Source: Sediminibacterium sp. (GTDB taxonomy: Bacteria; Bacteroidota; Bacteroidia; B-17B0; Aurantibacillaceae). Taken from it: 64,000 bases of DNA. The position numbers and the translations under genes are program-made. The DNA is taken from positions 1 to 64,000 of the forward strand of contig JASGCO010000010.1 in assembly GCA_030054095.1 (NCBI GenBank), given 5' to 3'. The notes below the pieces were generated by a model, which made no database searches, was not told the DNA's origin, and saw only the letters and a program-made list of their open reading frames with translations. Of this stretch, positions 19,082 through 28,333 are shown piece after piece; within the stretch, counting starts at the first letter, position 1, and every line of letters starts with the position of its first letter.

Positions 19082-21187
19082 ATGTATAACTACCGTTTTA
19101 TATTTTTCCTTTTTTCTCTTTTCCCGCTTGTCTTTCAGGGGCAATCCAAACGTATATGGATAGAATCGGCAGATAATGCGTATGCCAAGCATGATTATGC
19201 TACAGCCGCTTATTATTACGCGAAGGTGTTGGATGATACTACAATTTTGAGAACCTATGTGTTGCCTTATGAAGCACAATTGGTAAACCTCAAAATGAAA
19301 TCGCTTTTTAAGGTTCCGGAACTTAAAATAACACGGCGCAAAGACAGCATCACTACTGCTAAAGAGGAAGTAACCAATAGTAGTAAATACGATTTTGTAC
19401 TATACCGTTTAGCACAGTGTTACCGTTTAAATTACGATTATACGCATGCGGTTCCGGCATATAAGGTGTGTGTGGACCGGAAGGTGTACCCCGACGCGCG
19501 GTATTATTACGCTTTATCATTAATGCACCTTAAGCAATACCAGCAAGCATTATTGGCATTCGAGGACTATGTAAATTCCAGACCTCAGAATGACTCATTG
19601 ATGAAATTGGCACAGAAGAAGGAATCAAGTTGTTATTTTGCTCTGGATAGCATTAATGCCAAGCGGCCAGTCAAAGTTCGTATGATGGATACTCTGGTGT
19701 TTAACCGCGGCACCAGTAACTTTGCGCCCATGTATTACCTGAGCCCTAATAAACTCATTTTTACAAGTTCACGGCGCGGAGGTGTAGTTACTGATCCGGA
19801 GAAGCAGGATTCAAGATACTTATGTGATTTATACTGGACGCAACAAGTGGATACGGTATGGCAGCGTCCGGTTAATTTCGGGCGACCTGTAAACACAACA
19901 CTTCATGAGGGAAGCGGGGTATTTACCCCAGATGAAGTAATGTTGTTTACCCGCTGGAGTGATGTTAGCCGAAATGAGGCGTTTATTTATATGGCACGTA
20001 CAACGGACGGTAAGTTTTACGAGGCCATGAAACTAGGGCCACAAATAAATACACCGGGCTATAAGTCGGTTAATCCTTTTGTGAGTTTTGATGGGACAAA
20101 GCTTTTTTTCGCGTCTAATAAACCAGGAGGAAAGGGAGGATTTGACTTGTATGTAAGTAATATTGATGAAAATGGATTTGTAGGAGAAGCCAAAAATCTT
20201 GGCGATGCGGTTAACACATCCGGAGATGAGGTTACGCCATTTTTTCACGCGGTAAGTAATACACTTTATTTCAGTTCTACCGGATGGTCTGGTTTGGGAG
20301 GCTTAGATATTTTTAAATCGTCTTTAAATGTAGATGACAGCGTATATAGCATTCCGAAAAATCTGGCCGCGCCGATTAACTCATCAAAAGATGATGCGTA
20401 CTTTATAATGGAGCGGACGCAAAAAAAAGGATTCTTTTCGAGTGACAGGGAAGATTGTCCGGGAGGTCATTGCTATGATATTTATGAGTTCATCAATGAA
20501 GACATAAAATTTGATTTATCGGGATACGTATTTGACCAGCAAACCAATGAACCTATACCTAATGCTTTAGTAACTATCAAGGATGTGCACGATAATGACG
20601 AGCCATTTTTTGTGGTTACAGATGAGAAGGGGTATTATTTTACAGAACTGAAACCCGATATGGAGTATTTTTTAAAAGCGCAGAAGACCAAGTATTTTGG
20701 TGATGCAGGAAATATCGCCACGAAAGGATTGACAGAAACAACTCACCTGGAGAAAGATTTTTTCCTGAATAAGATTCCGGCAGGTGATATTGAAATTGAA
20801 GGGGTGGAATATGATTTCAACAAGGCTACGTTGCGTCCCAAGTCTATGGAGATTCTGGATAAGATTGTTGACTTGCTGAAGCTGAACGATAACATTAGTA
20901 TAGAATTGAGTTCACATACAGATGCACGTGGAAATGACGCGTATAATATGCGATTATCACAGGCCCGTGCACAGAGTTGTGTGGATTACATTCTTTCGAA
21001 AGGTATTGCCAAGGCGCGGATTATAGCCAACGGATATGGTGAAACGCGGCCTATTATACCAGAAGATGAGATTAATAAACTGGTTCCAAAGAGTCCTGAG
21101 TTTGAGGCCGCACATCAAAAGAATCGCCGTACGGCCTTTAAGGTAATAGGAGAAGCGTCAATCAATATTATTAATAAGACGCAGTAA
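19082..21187 (+). CDS. PorE-like OmpA family protein (TPR, PD40 propeller, carboxypeptidase-regulatory, OmpA domains)
   Basis: A 701-residue envelope protein with signal peptide (1-20). Domain order: TPR-like helices (about 25-190; DNAYAKHDYATAAYYYAKVL), PD40/WD40-like beta-propeller blades (about 215-470; NKLIFTSSRRGG, GTKLFFASNKPGGKGGFDLY), a carboxypeptidase-regulatory-like fold (from about 479; SGYVFDQQTNEPIPNALVTI) and an OmpA peptidoglycan-binding domain (from about 573; VEYDFNKATLRPKSMEIL, SSHTDARGNDAYN). This is the architecture described for PorE of Porphyromonas gingivalis, which links the T9SS to peptidoglycan. It starts five bases after PorP copy 2 and closes the five-gene operon. 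It may be a locus-specific paralogue rather than the core PorE. Confidence 0.9.
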   Translation: MYNYRFIFFLFSLFPLVFQGQSKRIWIESADNAYAKHDYATAAYYYAKVLDDTTILRTYVLPYEAQLVNLKMKSLFKVPELKITRRKDSITTAKEEVTNSSKYDFVLYRLAQCYRLNYDYTHAVPAYKVCVDRKVYPDARYYYALSLMHLKQYQQALLAFEDYVNSRPQNDSLMKLAQKKESSCYFALDSINAKRPVKVRMMDTLVFNRGTSNFAPMYYLSPNKLIFTSSRRGGVVTDPEKQDSRYLCDLYWTQQVDTVWQRPVNFGRPVNTTLHEGSGVFTPDEVMLFTRWSDVSRNEAFIYMARTTDGKFYEAMKLGPQINTPGYKSVNPFVSFDGTKLFFASNKPGGKGGFDLYVSNIDENGFVGEAKNLGDAVNTSGDEVTPFFHAVSNTLYFSSTGWSGLGGLDIFKSSLNVDDSVYSIPKNLAAPINSSKDDAYFIMERTQKKGFFSSDREDCPGGHCYDIYEFINEDIKFDLSGYVFDQQTNEPIPNALVTIKDVHDNDEPFFVVTDEKGYYFTELKPDMEYFLKAQKTKYFGDAGNIATKGLTETTHLEKDFFLNKIPAGDIEIEGVEYDFNKATLRPKSMEILDKIVDLLKLNDNISIELSSHTDARGNDAYNMRLSQARAQSCVDYILSKGIAKARIIANGYGETRPIIPEDEINKLVPKSPEFEAAHQKNRRTAFKVIGEASINIINKTQ

Positions 21188-21313
21188 TAACTGATACATT
21201 CAGGGATCAGGGTTACAATTAGTGTGAAATGATTGTCCTGTTATTAATTGATTGACGTAACGATTATATCAATTGTTTACGTGTTAAAATCAATTTCAAT
21301 CACGTCTTAGTGG

Positions 21314-21583
21314 TTAATAGACGATGATGGTATCTAGTGATTTACAATTATTAGTGATCCATGCAGTATCAAAATCTTTCGTTTCTGCACGTTTACCTTT
21401 ATATATGTAATACAGGTCGGAGCTTTTTACGACATCTGTTCCGGGCATTTTGTTAATGATGACCTGATCGGGGCAGTCTTGTATTTTCTTCACTTCCTTT
21501 TTATAATTAAAACAGGATGAAAGAATCATGATAGTCATTGTCGCAAGGACTGAGGAAGATGGTGTTATAAGTTTCCTTCTCAT
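21314..21583 (-). CDS. Small predicted lipoprotein
   Basis: An 89-residue protein with a signal peptide and a lipobox (IMILSSC near residue 24), so it should be lipid-anchored. The mature part is about 65 residues with two further Cys (KIQDCPDQV and NNCKSLDT) that could form a disulfide. No family recognised. It is convergent with the PorE-like gene and divergent from the TPR regulator at 21769. The intergenic stretches on both sides are short and AT-rich. Confidence 0.65.
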   Translation of the reverse strand: MRRKLITPSSSVLATMTIMILSSCFNYKKEVKKIQDCPDQVIINKMPGTDVVKSSDLYYIYKGKRAETKDFDTAWITNNCKSLDTIIVY

Positions 21584-21756
21584 ATAATTACTGGGTATAA
21601 TGGTTAGATAGCAAAGGTAATCAACCCATAATCGTTAATCTGGATGAAAATATGACACTAGGGCAAGGGAAGGAGATAATTACAGACGATAGAAACACCA
21701 AATCAGACAAAACGTGACTTGTTCTCTTTTTTTAGTATCCTAATGCAATTTAAAAC

Positions 21757-21764
21757 TACTTTTG
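21757..21764 (+). promoter_or_regulatory. Bacteroidota -7 box (TACTTTTG) for the TPR/HTH gene
   Basis: TACTTTTG matches TAnnTTTG exactly and ends four bases before the ATG at 21769. A start site at the usual 5-7 bases downstream would fall on or next to the start codon, so the mRNA would be leaderless or nearly so. No -33 TTG at normal spacing was seen. Confidence 0.5.
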
Positions 21765-21768
21765 ATAT

Positions 21769-23796
21769 ATGTCACGCAGTTTTTTATTTCTCTTTCTCCT
21801 TGCATTGAATGGCTTTGGACAGAGCATTTCAGATTGTGACAGCCTCCTTAAAATGGCCATTCATGATTCTCAGGTTGGAAAATACGCTACTGCTTTACAA
21901 TTTTTAAACCTTGCAGAAAATCAAGCTATTAAAAATGGCTGGGAAAACCGACATTTTCAGGCGGTGCTGAACCGGGGAAATGTTTATCTAAACATGGAAG
22001 ATTATTCCAAAGCCATTCAGTACTATATGGATGCTTATACGGTAGCCATTAAGAATGAAAATCTGGAGGAAGAGATGTCAGTGCTTTGCAATCTCGGAGT
22101 AACTTATTCTCTGGATGAAAATTATCAGAAGTCACTAAAATACCTCCGAAAGGCGCTATTACTAGCCGATAGATTAGGACTCAAACACAAAGTATGTATC
22201 TATTCTATTAACCTTAGTATGTTGCACTTTAAGCAAAAAGACATTAAACAAGCTCTTTTCTACTATAACACAGCCATGGACAATTATGTACCCGATAAAA
22301 ACACCCGGCGTGATATCATAACCCTGAAGCTTGTATATGCGAACATTAGGATGCATGAAGGGAAAACAAGCGAAGTGATAAAGGTATTGGATTCACTTCG
22401 GGTTTCATTAAGAAGTGTTCAGAGCGAGTATAAAATGGAAACCGCAAAAATTGCCACGCTATTATCGGACTGTTACCTCCGCCAAAAACAGTATAGTTTA
22501 GGAATGTATTTTGCTGATCTTGCTTTAAAAGATTCGCTTTTGCCGGAAGAGATAAAAATTAAGGCACTTACTAATCTCAAAGAAGCTTATCTGGCTACGG
22601 CGCAATTCGAGCAAGCCATTCTTTGCCTCGACACCATCAATCAGATACTGAATCGGCAGGCAAGAGGGAAAAGTACAGAACTGTATAATAAACTTAAGAT
22701 TAAGTTTGAACTGGAAGAGATTGAACATGATTACTACCGCTCTAATAAGCAAAACGTATTGGAAAAAAGAATACTTATGGGAGTGGTTATTGGTATTTTA
22801 ATAGTCGTTTTTTTTATAGGGATCTCGATCAGCCGCAAAATAAAATTAAAAAACAAGGAAGAGGAATTACTAAAAAGTCATAACAAAATTATAGGACTTG
22901 AACTGGAGAAAACACTTAGTGATAAAATGATACAGGAAACCATTCTTCGGGAAAAGGAAAATCTGGTAAAGATGAAAGACCTGGAAATTGAACGCAATCG
23001 TTCAGAATCAGAACTTAGAAATAAAGAACTGGCAGAAAAGGAAAAGACAATTACGATATCGAAGCTGGAATTAAGCTTAAAAGAGCAAGAAGCCCATATT
23101 CTTCAACATAAAAACGCAGAGAAAGAGCATCTCCTGAGAATAGCGGAGCTAAGTTATGAAAATGAGCAGAAAGAACGCCTTATCATACAGAAGCAGCTAA
23201 CGGAACAGGAAAGCAAGTTGAAAATATATGCGCTCGAAACCGAGCGTGAAAAAAATGAACGGCTCATTCTTGAACAACAATTTAAGGAAGCAGAAATAAG
23301 GAAACAATTAGAGTTAAAGGAACAAAAGGAAAGAGAGATTTTGGCCTTACTTGAAATTGAGAAGTTAAAAAAGGAACTTGAGGGAATGACTTCAAAACTA
23401 TCAGAAAAGGTAGCTATTCAAACCGGAAGAAATGAAGCCATAGAAGAAGTACTTTCCGCATTAATGGCAGATGCAAACGTAAAGGAAGACGCAACGCTAA
23501 CTGCTAAGATCAACGCATTAAAATTTCAAATTAATGAAGATCTGAGGTGGGACGATTATATACGACGACAGTCCGATACTTCAGCGTTTATAGATAAAAT
23601 TAAGGATATACACAACGATTTAACCCCTAATGATTTACGATACCTTTCGTATGTTTTGCTAAAACTCGATGCAAAAGAAATGGCGGGACTGCTTAACATT
23701 ACACCAGAAGGCGTAAGAAAACGGAAAGAGCGGATTCTGAAAAAGATGAATCTGCCAGGCGGATCGGATTTGTACACCTACCTCAAATCAACCTGA
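21769..23796 (+). CDS. Membrane-tethered TPR / coiled-coil protein with C-terminal LuxR-like HTH
   Basis: A 675-residue predicted regulator. Signal peptide or N-terminal anchor 1-18. At least five TPR repeats cover about 20-310 (NRGNVYLNMEDYSKAIQYYM, CNLGVTYSLDENYQKSLKYL). One membrane segment lies near 338-356 (MGVVIGILIVVFFIGISI). A long charged coiled coil follows (about 365-555), then a C-terminal helix-turn-helix of the LuxR/sigma-70 region 4 kind near 625-660 (LDAKEMAGLLNITPEGVRKR). This puts TPRs in the periplasm and an HTH in the cytoplasm, a layout common in Bacteroidota. No kinase domain is present. DNA targets unknown; the adjoining secreted T9SS cargo genes are candidates. Confidence 0.85.
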   Translation: MSRSFLFLFLLALNGFGQSISDCDSLLKMAIHDSQVGKYATALQFLNLAENQAIKNGWENRHFQAVLNRGNVYLNMEDYSKAIQYYMDAYTVAIKNENLEEEMSVLCNLGVTYSLDENYQKSLKYLRKALLLADRLGLKHKVCIYSINLSMLHFKQKDIKQALFYYNTAMDNYVPDKNTRRDIITLKLVYANIRMHEGKTSEVIKVLDSLRVSLRSVQSEYKMETAKIATLLSDCYLRQKQYSLGMYFADLALKDSLLPEEIKIKALTNLKEAYLATAQFEQAILCLDTINQILNRQARGKSTELYNKLKIKFELEEIEHDYYRSNKQNVLEKRILMGVVIGILIVVFFIGISISRKIKLKNKEEELLKSHNKIIGLELEKTLSDKMIQETILREKENLVKMKDLEIERNRSESELRNKELAEKEKTITISKLELSLKEQEAHILQHKNAEKEHLLRIAELSYENEQKERLIIQKQLTEQESKLKIYALETEREKNERLILEQQFKEAEIRKQLELKEQKEREILALLEIEKLKKELEGMTSKLSEKVAIQTGRNEAIEEVLSALMADANVKEDATLTAKINALKFQINEDLRWDDYIRRQSDTSAFIDKIKDIHNDLTPNDLRYLSYVLLKLDAKEMAGLLNITPEGVRKRKERILKKMNLPGGSDLYTYLKST

Positions 23797-23823
23797 TTTA
23801 CTCACCCGTCCGGAGCGTTGTAT

Positions 23824-24141
23824 TTATACAGTCCTTGTCACCAAAAGAATTCTGAACGATTTCATCCGTTTACCGGCAAATAAGACCTCCAGAAAATGAA
23901 TCTTTGACGATGAGTGATGCATCGTAATCGGGATCTCTTGTGAAATAATGGGTTTGGAAAGAATGAGCCGCGATTCTTCGTTAAATACGTTTACTTGTAA
24001 AATACAATGCTGCACCTCCCTTGTGAAAATGAGTGTGGTTTCGTTGTAAAACAAATTTGGAAAGATTCCAGTACTTACAGAAAACGGGTTGTCTTTGTCT
24101 TCAAAAATGGTCTCGGCATGGTATAAATTTTTCTTTTTCAT
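23824..24141 (-). CDS. Orphan protein resembling a T9SS type A C-terminal sorting domain
   Basis: A 105-residue protein starting MKKKNLYHAETIFEDKD; a longer ORF reaches 24261 but the extra part looks non-coding. The body follows the pattern of a T9SS type A sorting domain: IFPNLFYNETTLIF resembles the canonical PNPF...TTL.F strand, LQVNVFNEESRLI resembles L.VYN..G..V, and FLEVLFAGKRMKSFRI resembles the Y.L.V..G....K.I strand. It has no signal peptide and no passenger domain, and the usual Asn-Pro and Gly are replaced. It may be a decayed cargo gene or a domain reused for another role. It is convergent with the TPR/HTH gene. Confidence 0.5.
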   Translation of the reverse strand: MKKKNLYHAETIFEDKDNPFSVSTGIFPNLFYNETTLIFTREVQHCILQVNVFNEESRLILSKPIISQEIPITMHHSSSKIHFLEVLFAGKRMKSFRILLVTRTV

Positions 24142-24523
24142 GGCAACTGGTTTTATAATAGTATACGGATCTATAAGAATAAGTAACAAAACCGTCTCGT
24201 ACTTTTCGTGACGGGTTATAGAACAGTTGATAGTATTGAACATGAATAGTGTTAAAAGCAAGTAAATGGCTAAGGTTTCTGCCCTCTTAAAGCAGTGAAA
24301 GAAAAGGTAATTACGTTAGCGGGGAAAAGTACTATCAAAAAGTAGTATTAGAAATAAGTTCACTCATCCTAGGTATACTCCTAATCAGGAAAAAGCGACT
24401 TTTAACGGCGCTTCTTTTGTCACAACTTGTCTGCCTTGTGTACGGTATTAGTGGTATGTAGAAAATAACAAGGCCAAGGCTCACTGCTTAATTTTACAAG
24501 AATTAAAAATAAGAAAGAAGACT

Positions 24524-25417
24524 ATGAAAAATTTAAGCAAAGTATTAAGAACATGGGCGCTGTGCCTTATATTTATTCACCTTGGTGGGTTCGTAAAAGG
24601 CCAGTGTTCATTTACACCAACTGTTTTAGGAAATGTAATGTTGTGTCCTAATGATACTAATGTATTATATACACAAACATACTCCAGCTACCAATGGTAC
24701 AAGCGGGTATACTTATTCGGTACCTGGGCACCCATTGCCGGTGCGGTTTCACAGAGTATTACGGTAGATCAGTTTAATGATTCTGGTTTTGAGTTTATGG
24801 TAGAGGTTTCACAAGGAACCTGTACGGCAGTTTCCGATTCTGTTCTTGTAGATGGCTTTGTATTTTCACCCCCAACAGTTTTAAGTATGGGGAATTTTAC
24901 TTTCAATCCAGTAACCTCGCAAAATGAGGTGTGTATTGGTGATACCATTCAACTAATTGGGACTATGCCATACGATACCCTTTATGCGTGGACACTGAAT
25001 GGAAACGCGATACCAGGAGCAACAACTCCAACGTTGAATGTAACTACTAGTGGCATATATACGGCTATTCAGATGTCACCAAAAATCTGCCCTAATTTTT
25101 CTTTACCCTTGGGTGTAAATCTGGAGTTTGTATTTATATCTTGTTTACCCACAGGGCTTCCAGAAATAGCAGATAAAAACGGTATTCAGATTAGCCCAAA
25201 TCCCACTCAGGAAGGAACGTTCAGATTGAAAGGTGCAAGTACCGATGTTATCTCAGAACTAAGTATAGTTGATCTTGTTGGGAACACCGTTTTTAAAATT
25301 ATAAGACCAGATCTAAATGCAGATATCCACGTCAGGCATTTAAACGCTGGTATTTATCTGGTAATGATCAGATATAATAATCAAACAATGATAAAGCGCC
25401 TCGTAATAGGTAAATAA
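24524..25417 (+). CDS. Secreted protein with Ig-like domains and T9SS type A sorting domain
   Basis: A 297-residue exported protein. Signal peptide about 1-27. Two Ig-like modules with paired Cys follow (SYQWYKRVYLFGTWAPIAGA near 65; YAWTLNGNAIPGATTPTLNV near 155). The C-terminal type A sorting domain starts near 222 (QISPNPTQEGTFRLKG, LSIVDLVGNTVFK, LNAGIYLVMI) and ends KRLVIGK. Type A domains are cleaved by PorU and the cargo is released or fixed to A-LPS in species that make it. The second cargo gene starts 3-21 bases downstream. Function of the Ig part unknown. Confidence 0.82.
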   Translation: MKNLSKVLRTWALCLIFIHLGGFVKGQCSFTPTVLGNVMLCPNDTNVLYTQTYSSYQWYKRVYLFGTWAPIAGAVSQSITVDQFNDSGFEFMVEVSQGTCTAVSDSVLVDGFVFSPPTVLSMGNFTFNPVTSQNEVCIGDTIQLIGTMPYDTLYAWTLNGNAIPGATTPTLNVTTSGIYTAIQMSPKICPNFSLPLGVNLEFVFISCLPTGLPEIADKNGIQISPNPTQEGTFRLKGASTDVISELSIVDLVGNTVFKIIRPDLNADIHVRHLNAGIYLVMIRYNNQTMIKRLVIGK

Positions 25418-25438
25418 TAGATGCCCCAGAGTGTAATA

Positions 25439-26647
25439 ATGTTAAGAAGAAACATAGTAATAGTGTTGTGCGTTTTCGCATTGTGTGGCACTTTATTCGG
25501 TCAGACATTCGTAAACGGATCACTAAATAGTGGGGCCTGTCCTATTCCGGGAAGCGGGAATTTACCGACTTCATGGCTAAACTATTCAGGTAATGTTGAT
25601 ACATACCAAAACGGAAATTCGTCCTGTAACAATTGCGCGTTAACACACCCGGCCTCTCCTAACGGAGGGGCCTATACGGGGGCAGAAGCCACTTACCTGA
25701 CGGCTGCCTGGGGAGGTCCGCTATTTTCAGGAGAAGGGATGACTCAGTTAGTGTCTGGCTTAACCATTGGGCAAACCTATTGCATTTCTTTTTATCAGGC
25801 ATATTATAACATTTGGGATTGTTTTGGTATGAGTAAAAACGGAGGCTTATGGCGTGTGCTTGTTGATCTGCCTTCTGCTGGAACATACAGTTTAATAGGG
25901 TCTTCCCCTGCTATGAATGTTGGTGCTGCCTGGACCCAAGTTGCCCTGGTCTTTAAAGCAACAAGAACCTCACACAACATCGCTTTTCAGGCCGGATATA
26001 CAGGAGCACCAGCAAACATAGCAACGTATCAGTTCCCAAACAAAGTATATGTATTAATAGACGGCATAACCCTTAGTACGATAGCAAGTGGCGTATGCAG
26101 TGTTTTGCCCGTTGAACTCTTAACTTACAATCTTATCTGTGATAATGGTAAGCCCTTTTTGTACTGGAAGGCGGATAAAGAGGATAATCTGGATTTTTAC
26201 ACTATTGAACGCTCTTCTAATGGCGAGCAATGGCAAATAATGACGAAAATAATGCCTCCGGTAAAGAGTGGTATAAAACAGTATTTTTGGATAGATACAA
26301 CTATTGTGAAGGATTCTATAACTTATTACCGGTTGAATCTAGCCGATCACCAAGGCGTTATAAAGCAAATGGAAACAAAAGCACTTTTAAACTGTAATGA
26401 CCCGGAAAACTTTAGCGCTATCACCATTTATCCAAACCCAACCAAAGAAGAAATAGAAGTGAAGTCGAATTACGAAATAAGTTCAGTAGAGTTATTTAGA
26501 ACGGAAAGTTCAAGTTACTTTAAAGAAGTATATCCCAACTCACCACGTAGTGTAAAACTTAAAATTCCCGAAGTTGGAATATTTTATCTCAAGGTAACTT
26601 TCTTGTCAGGCAATATGCAAGTAAGTAAAATAGCGATCATCCGATGA
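25439..26647 (+). CDS. Secreted protein with carbohydrate-binding-like N-terminal domain and T9SS type A-like sorting domain
   Basis: The start at 25439 gives MLRRNIVIVLCVFALCGTLF, a good signal peptide; an in-frame ATG lies 18 bases upstream at 25421. The mature N-terminus (about 25-215) resembles jelly-roll modules seen in many Bacteroidota exoproteins: FVNGSLNSG at the start, GMTQLVSGLTIGQTYCISFY in the middle and KVYVLIDGITLS at the end. Then comes the frequent LPVELLTYNL linker with a fibronectin-like domain (FYTIERSSNGEQWQIM). The sorting domain begins near 330 (ITIYPNPTKEEIEVKS). Substrate unknown. It follows the cargo gene at 24524 directly, so both probably share a promoter. Confidence 0.78.
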   Translation: MLRRNIVIVLCVFALCGTLFGQTFVNGSLNSGACPIPGSGNLPTSWLNYSGNVDTYQNGNSSCNNCALTHPASPNGGAYTGAEATYLTAAWGGPLFSGEGMTQLVSGLTIGQTYCISFYQAYYNIWDCFGMSKNGGLWRVLVDLPSAGTYSLIGSSPAMNVGAAWTQVALVFKATRTSHNIAFQAGYTGAPANIATYQFPNKVYVLIDGITLSTIASGVCSVLPVELLTYNLICDNGKPFLYWKADKEDNLDFYTIERSSNGEQWQIMTKIMPPVKSGIKQYFWIDTTIVKDSITYYRLNLADHQGVIKQMETKALLNCNDPENFSAITIYPNPTKEEIEVKSNYEISSVELFRTESSSYFKEVYPNSPRSVKLKIPEVGIFYLKVTFLSGNMQVSKIAIIR

Positions 26648-26812
26648 AGTTAGCACTGTCGGGACTACAATAGTTCTGATTTAGGCTTCAGATTCTGGAT
26701 AGACCTACAGCGCTTAAGCGAGGATACATTTAAGGAAAACGAATCACATATGTCATGTGAAAAATTGACATGTACATTTAAGTGTTATGCTATTATAAGC
26801 AATCTCCTGATT

Positions 26813-28333
26813 TTAGTTGGGTTTTTTACGGAATGGATTTAATGGTGTAAAGGCGGACAGGCCACTTGCCAGAAGAAAGGGTATTAAAAGACAGCGATAG
26901 CGGACTATGGCGCCAGTATTGGGTGAGGTATAACCAATTATTATAAAAAGGAGTAAGCTTAACGTAATAAGACTAATGAGAAAAGGCCGGAGTGAAGGTT
27001 GTTTTATAAAACAAAGGATGAGACCAAGCACAGCTAAAAGAAGTAATGTGTTTTCGATAGAGATGACATAATCGAGAAGGCCACGGGCATTTGTGTAGAA
27101 TGGAAACAGGCATACGTAATACATAACGGAAGGAGTGTTTTTTAAAAGCGTGAGAAAGTGCCCATTTAATGGTGGCAAAAGGATATTGGAGCGGCTGGGC
27201 TGTATCCGGAAGGCTTCGTGGAACAGATTAAGGGTATCAGTATGATACGAGCAATACAGAGTATCGGTGTTGTTATCGTGTAACCAGTAAGTATAACCAG
27301 CCCCTTTTTTTATACGCAGGTTGTTTTCGTGCGAGGTACTCACTTTTGTAATCAGGCTCGAATCGTAAGGCAGGCGCAGGAACATGGAATCGTTGGCTAA
27401 AAAAATGCCCCCCTGAGCCACGGCGTTAAATTGTAGATGCCGCGATGCCAGAACGCCTAGCAGGCTTTTATTTTTTTTATGTTGCAGCCATTGGTTAATG
27501 CTTATGCTGCCGAGAAAGAGCAGGAGGAAAAATGCCAAAGAAAATTTCAGCGTGGATAGACGTTGACCAAGCGCAAAGTAAATGCCAAATACACCATATA
27601 TGGGTAAAAGAATGTAGGGTTTTAGTATAATCGAAAAAAGGAGCATAATGATATTCAGAAGTACGTAGGTAATTTTACGTTTGTTTGTTTTAAAGAGGGA
27701 GTGCCAGGTAAAGAGAATGAGGCCGATACAAAGCACTGTGATGGGCTCTTTAAGTAATGCCCCGGTAAAGAGCCATAAGGAAGGGAAAAGCACAAAGCTG
27801 CCAAAGAGGAAGTGTTCTTTTTGTTTAAACAGGTGTTTAAGCGATTTGTAGATTAGTTGCAAACCGATATAGCTGTAAAATGTAGCAAACAGTGCGTGTA
27901 CAAAGTACGAACGAAACGCCAGAAAGTGAAGAACGCCATGCAGGCGAATCAAAACGCGGTTATCATTAAAAAGAAAGCTACGTATAAGGCCGTTATCCCA
28001 TTGCTGGGTCTTTAACAGTAAGTGTGTGTGTATATAAGACCCCGGATTTTCGTTTTGAAGTCCTGTAAGGGCTTTTAAAAATTCGGGAAGATTGTCGCTG
28101 GCCAGTTGATTAAAACTGCACACATCACTATAAAATTTACCAGCATCCAGATGTTCAATGCCTCCATAAACTATCTGGTACAGAAAGTAAAATGCGGGAA
28201 CGGCAATGAGTTTAATGGCAAAGTAAAGTGTATAATGCAGCGGACGTATTTGCTCATCTTTAAATAAACCAAAGCAGCCGTTATAATAGATAAGTACCAG
28301 AAACAGAAACCCATATAGGATAAAGGGAATCAT
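26813..28333 (-). CDS. Polytopic membrane protein of unknown function (glycan-polymerase-like layout)
   Basis: A 506-residue protein with about ten hydrophobic segments and a large non-membrane loop near 290-385. No catalytic motif recognised. The topology, the HTHLLLKT loop and the C-terminal pattern GAIVRYRCLLIPFLLASGL recall integral-membrane glycosyltransferases or O-antigen/EPS polymerase-like proteins, but this is shape similarity only. Its start overlaps the stop of the upstream GNAT gene by four bases (ATGA), so it is the last gene of a tightly coupled four-gene operon with a TolB-like protein and a PAP2 phosphatase. Confidence 0.65.
   Translation of the reverse strand: MIPFILYGFLFLVLIYYNGCFGLFKDEQIRPLHYTLYFAIKLIAVPAFYFLYQIVYGGIEHLDAGKFYSDVCSFNQLASDNLPEFLKALTGLQNENPGSYIHTHLLLKTQQWDNGLIRSFLFNDNRVLIRLHGVLHFLAFRSYFVHALFATFYSYIGLQLIYKSLKHLFKQKEHFLFGSFVLFPSLWLFTGALLKEPITVLCIGLILFTWHSLFKTNKRKITYVLLNIIMLLFSIILKPYILLPIYGVFGIYFALGQRLSTLKFSLAFFLLLFLGSISINQWLQHKKNKSLLGVLASRHLQFNAVAQGGIFLANDSMFLRLPYDSSLITKVSTSHENNLRIKKGAGYTYWLHDNNTDTLYCSYHTDTLNLFHEAFRIQPSRSNILLPPLNGHFLTLLKNTPSVMYYVCLFPFYTNARGLLDYVISIENTLLLLAVLGLILCFIKQPSLRPFLISLITLSLLLFIIIGYTSPNTGAIVRYRCLLIPFLLASGLSAFTPLNPFRKKPN

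Noticed and set aside
26730..26790. ATGTCA...TGACAT inverted repeat after the cargo gene
   Set aside because: Only a 6-bp stem with a 10-base loop and no T-run; too weak to call a terminator or operator.
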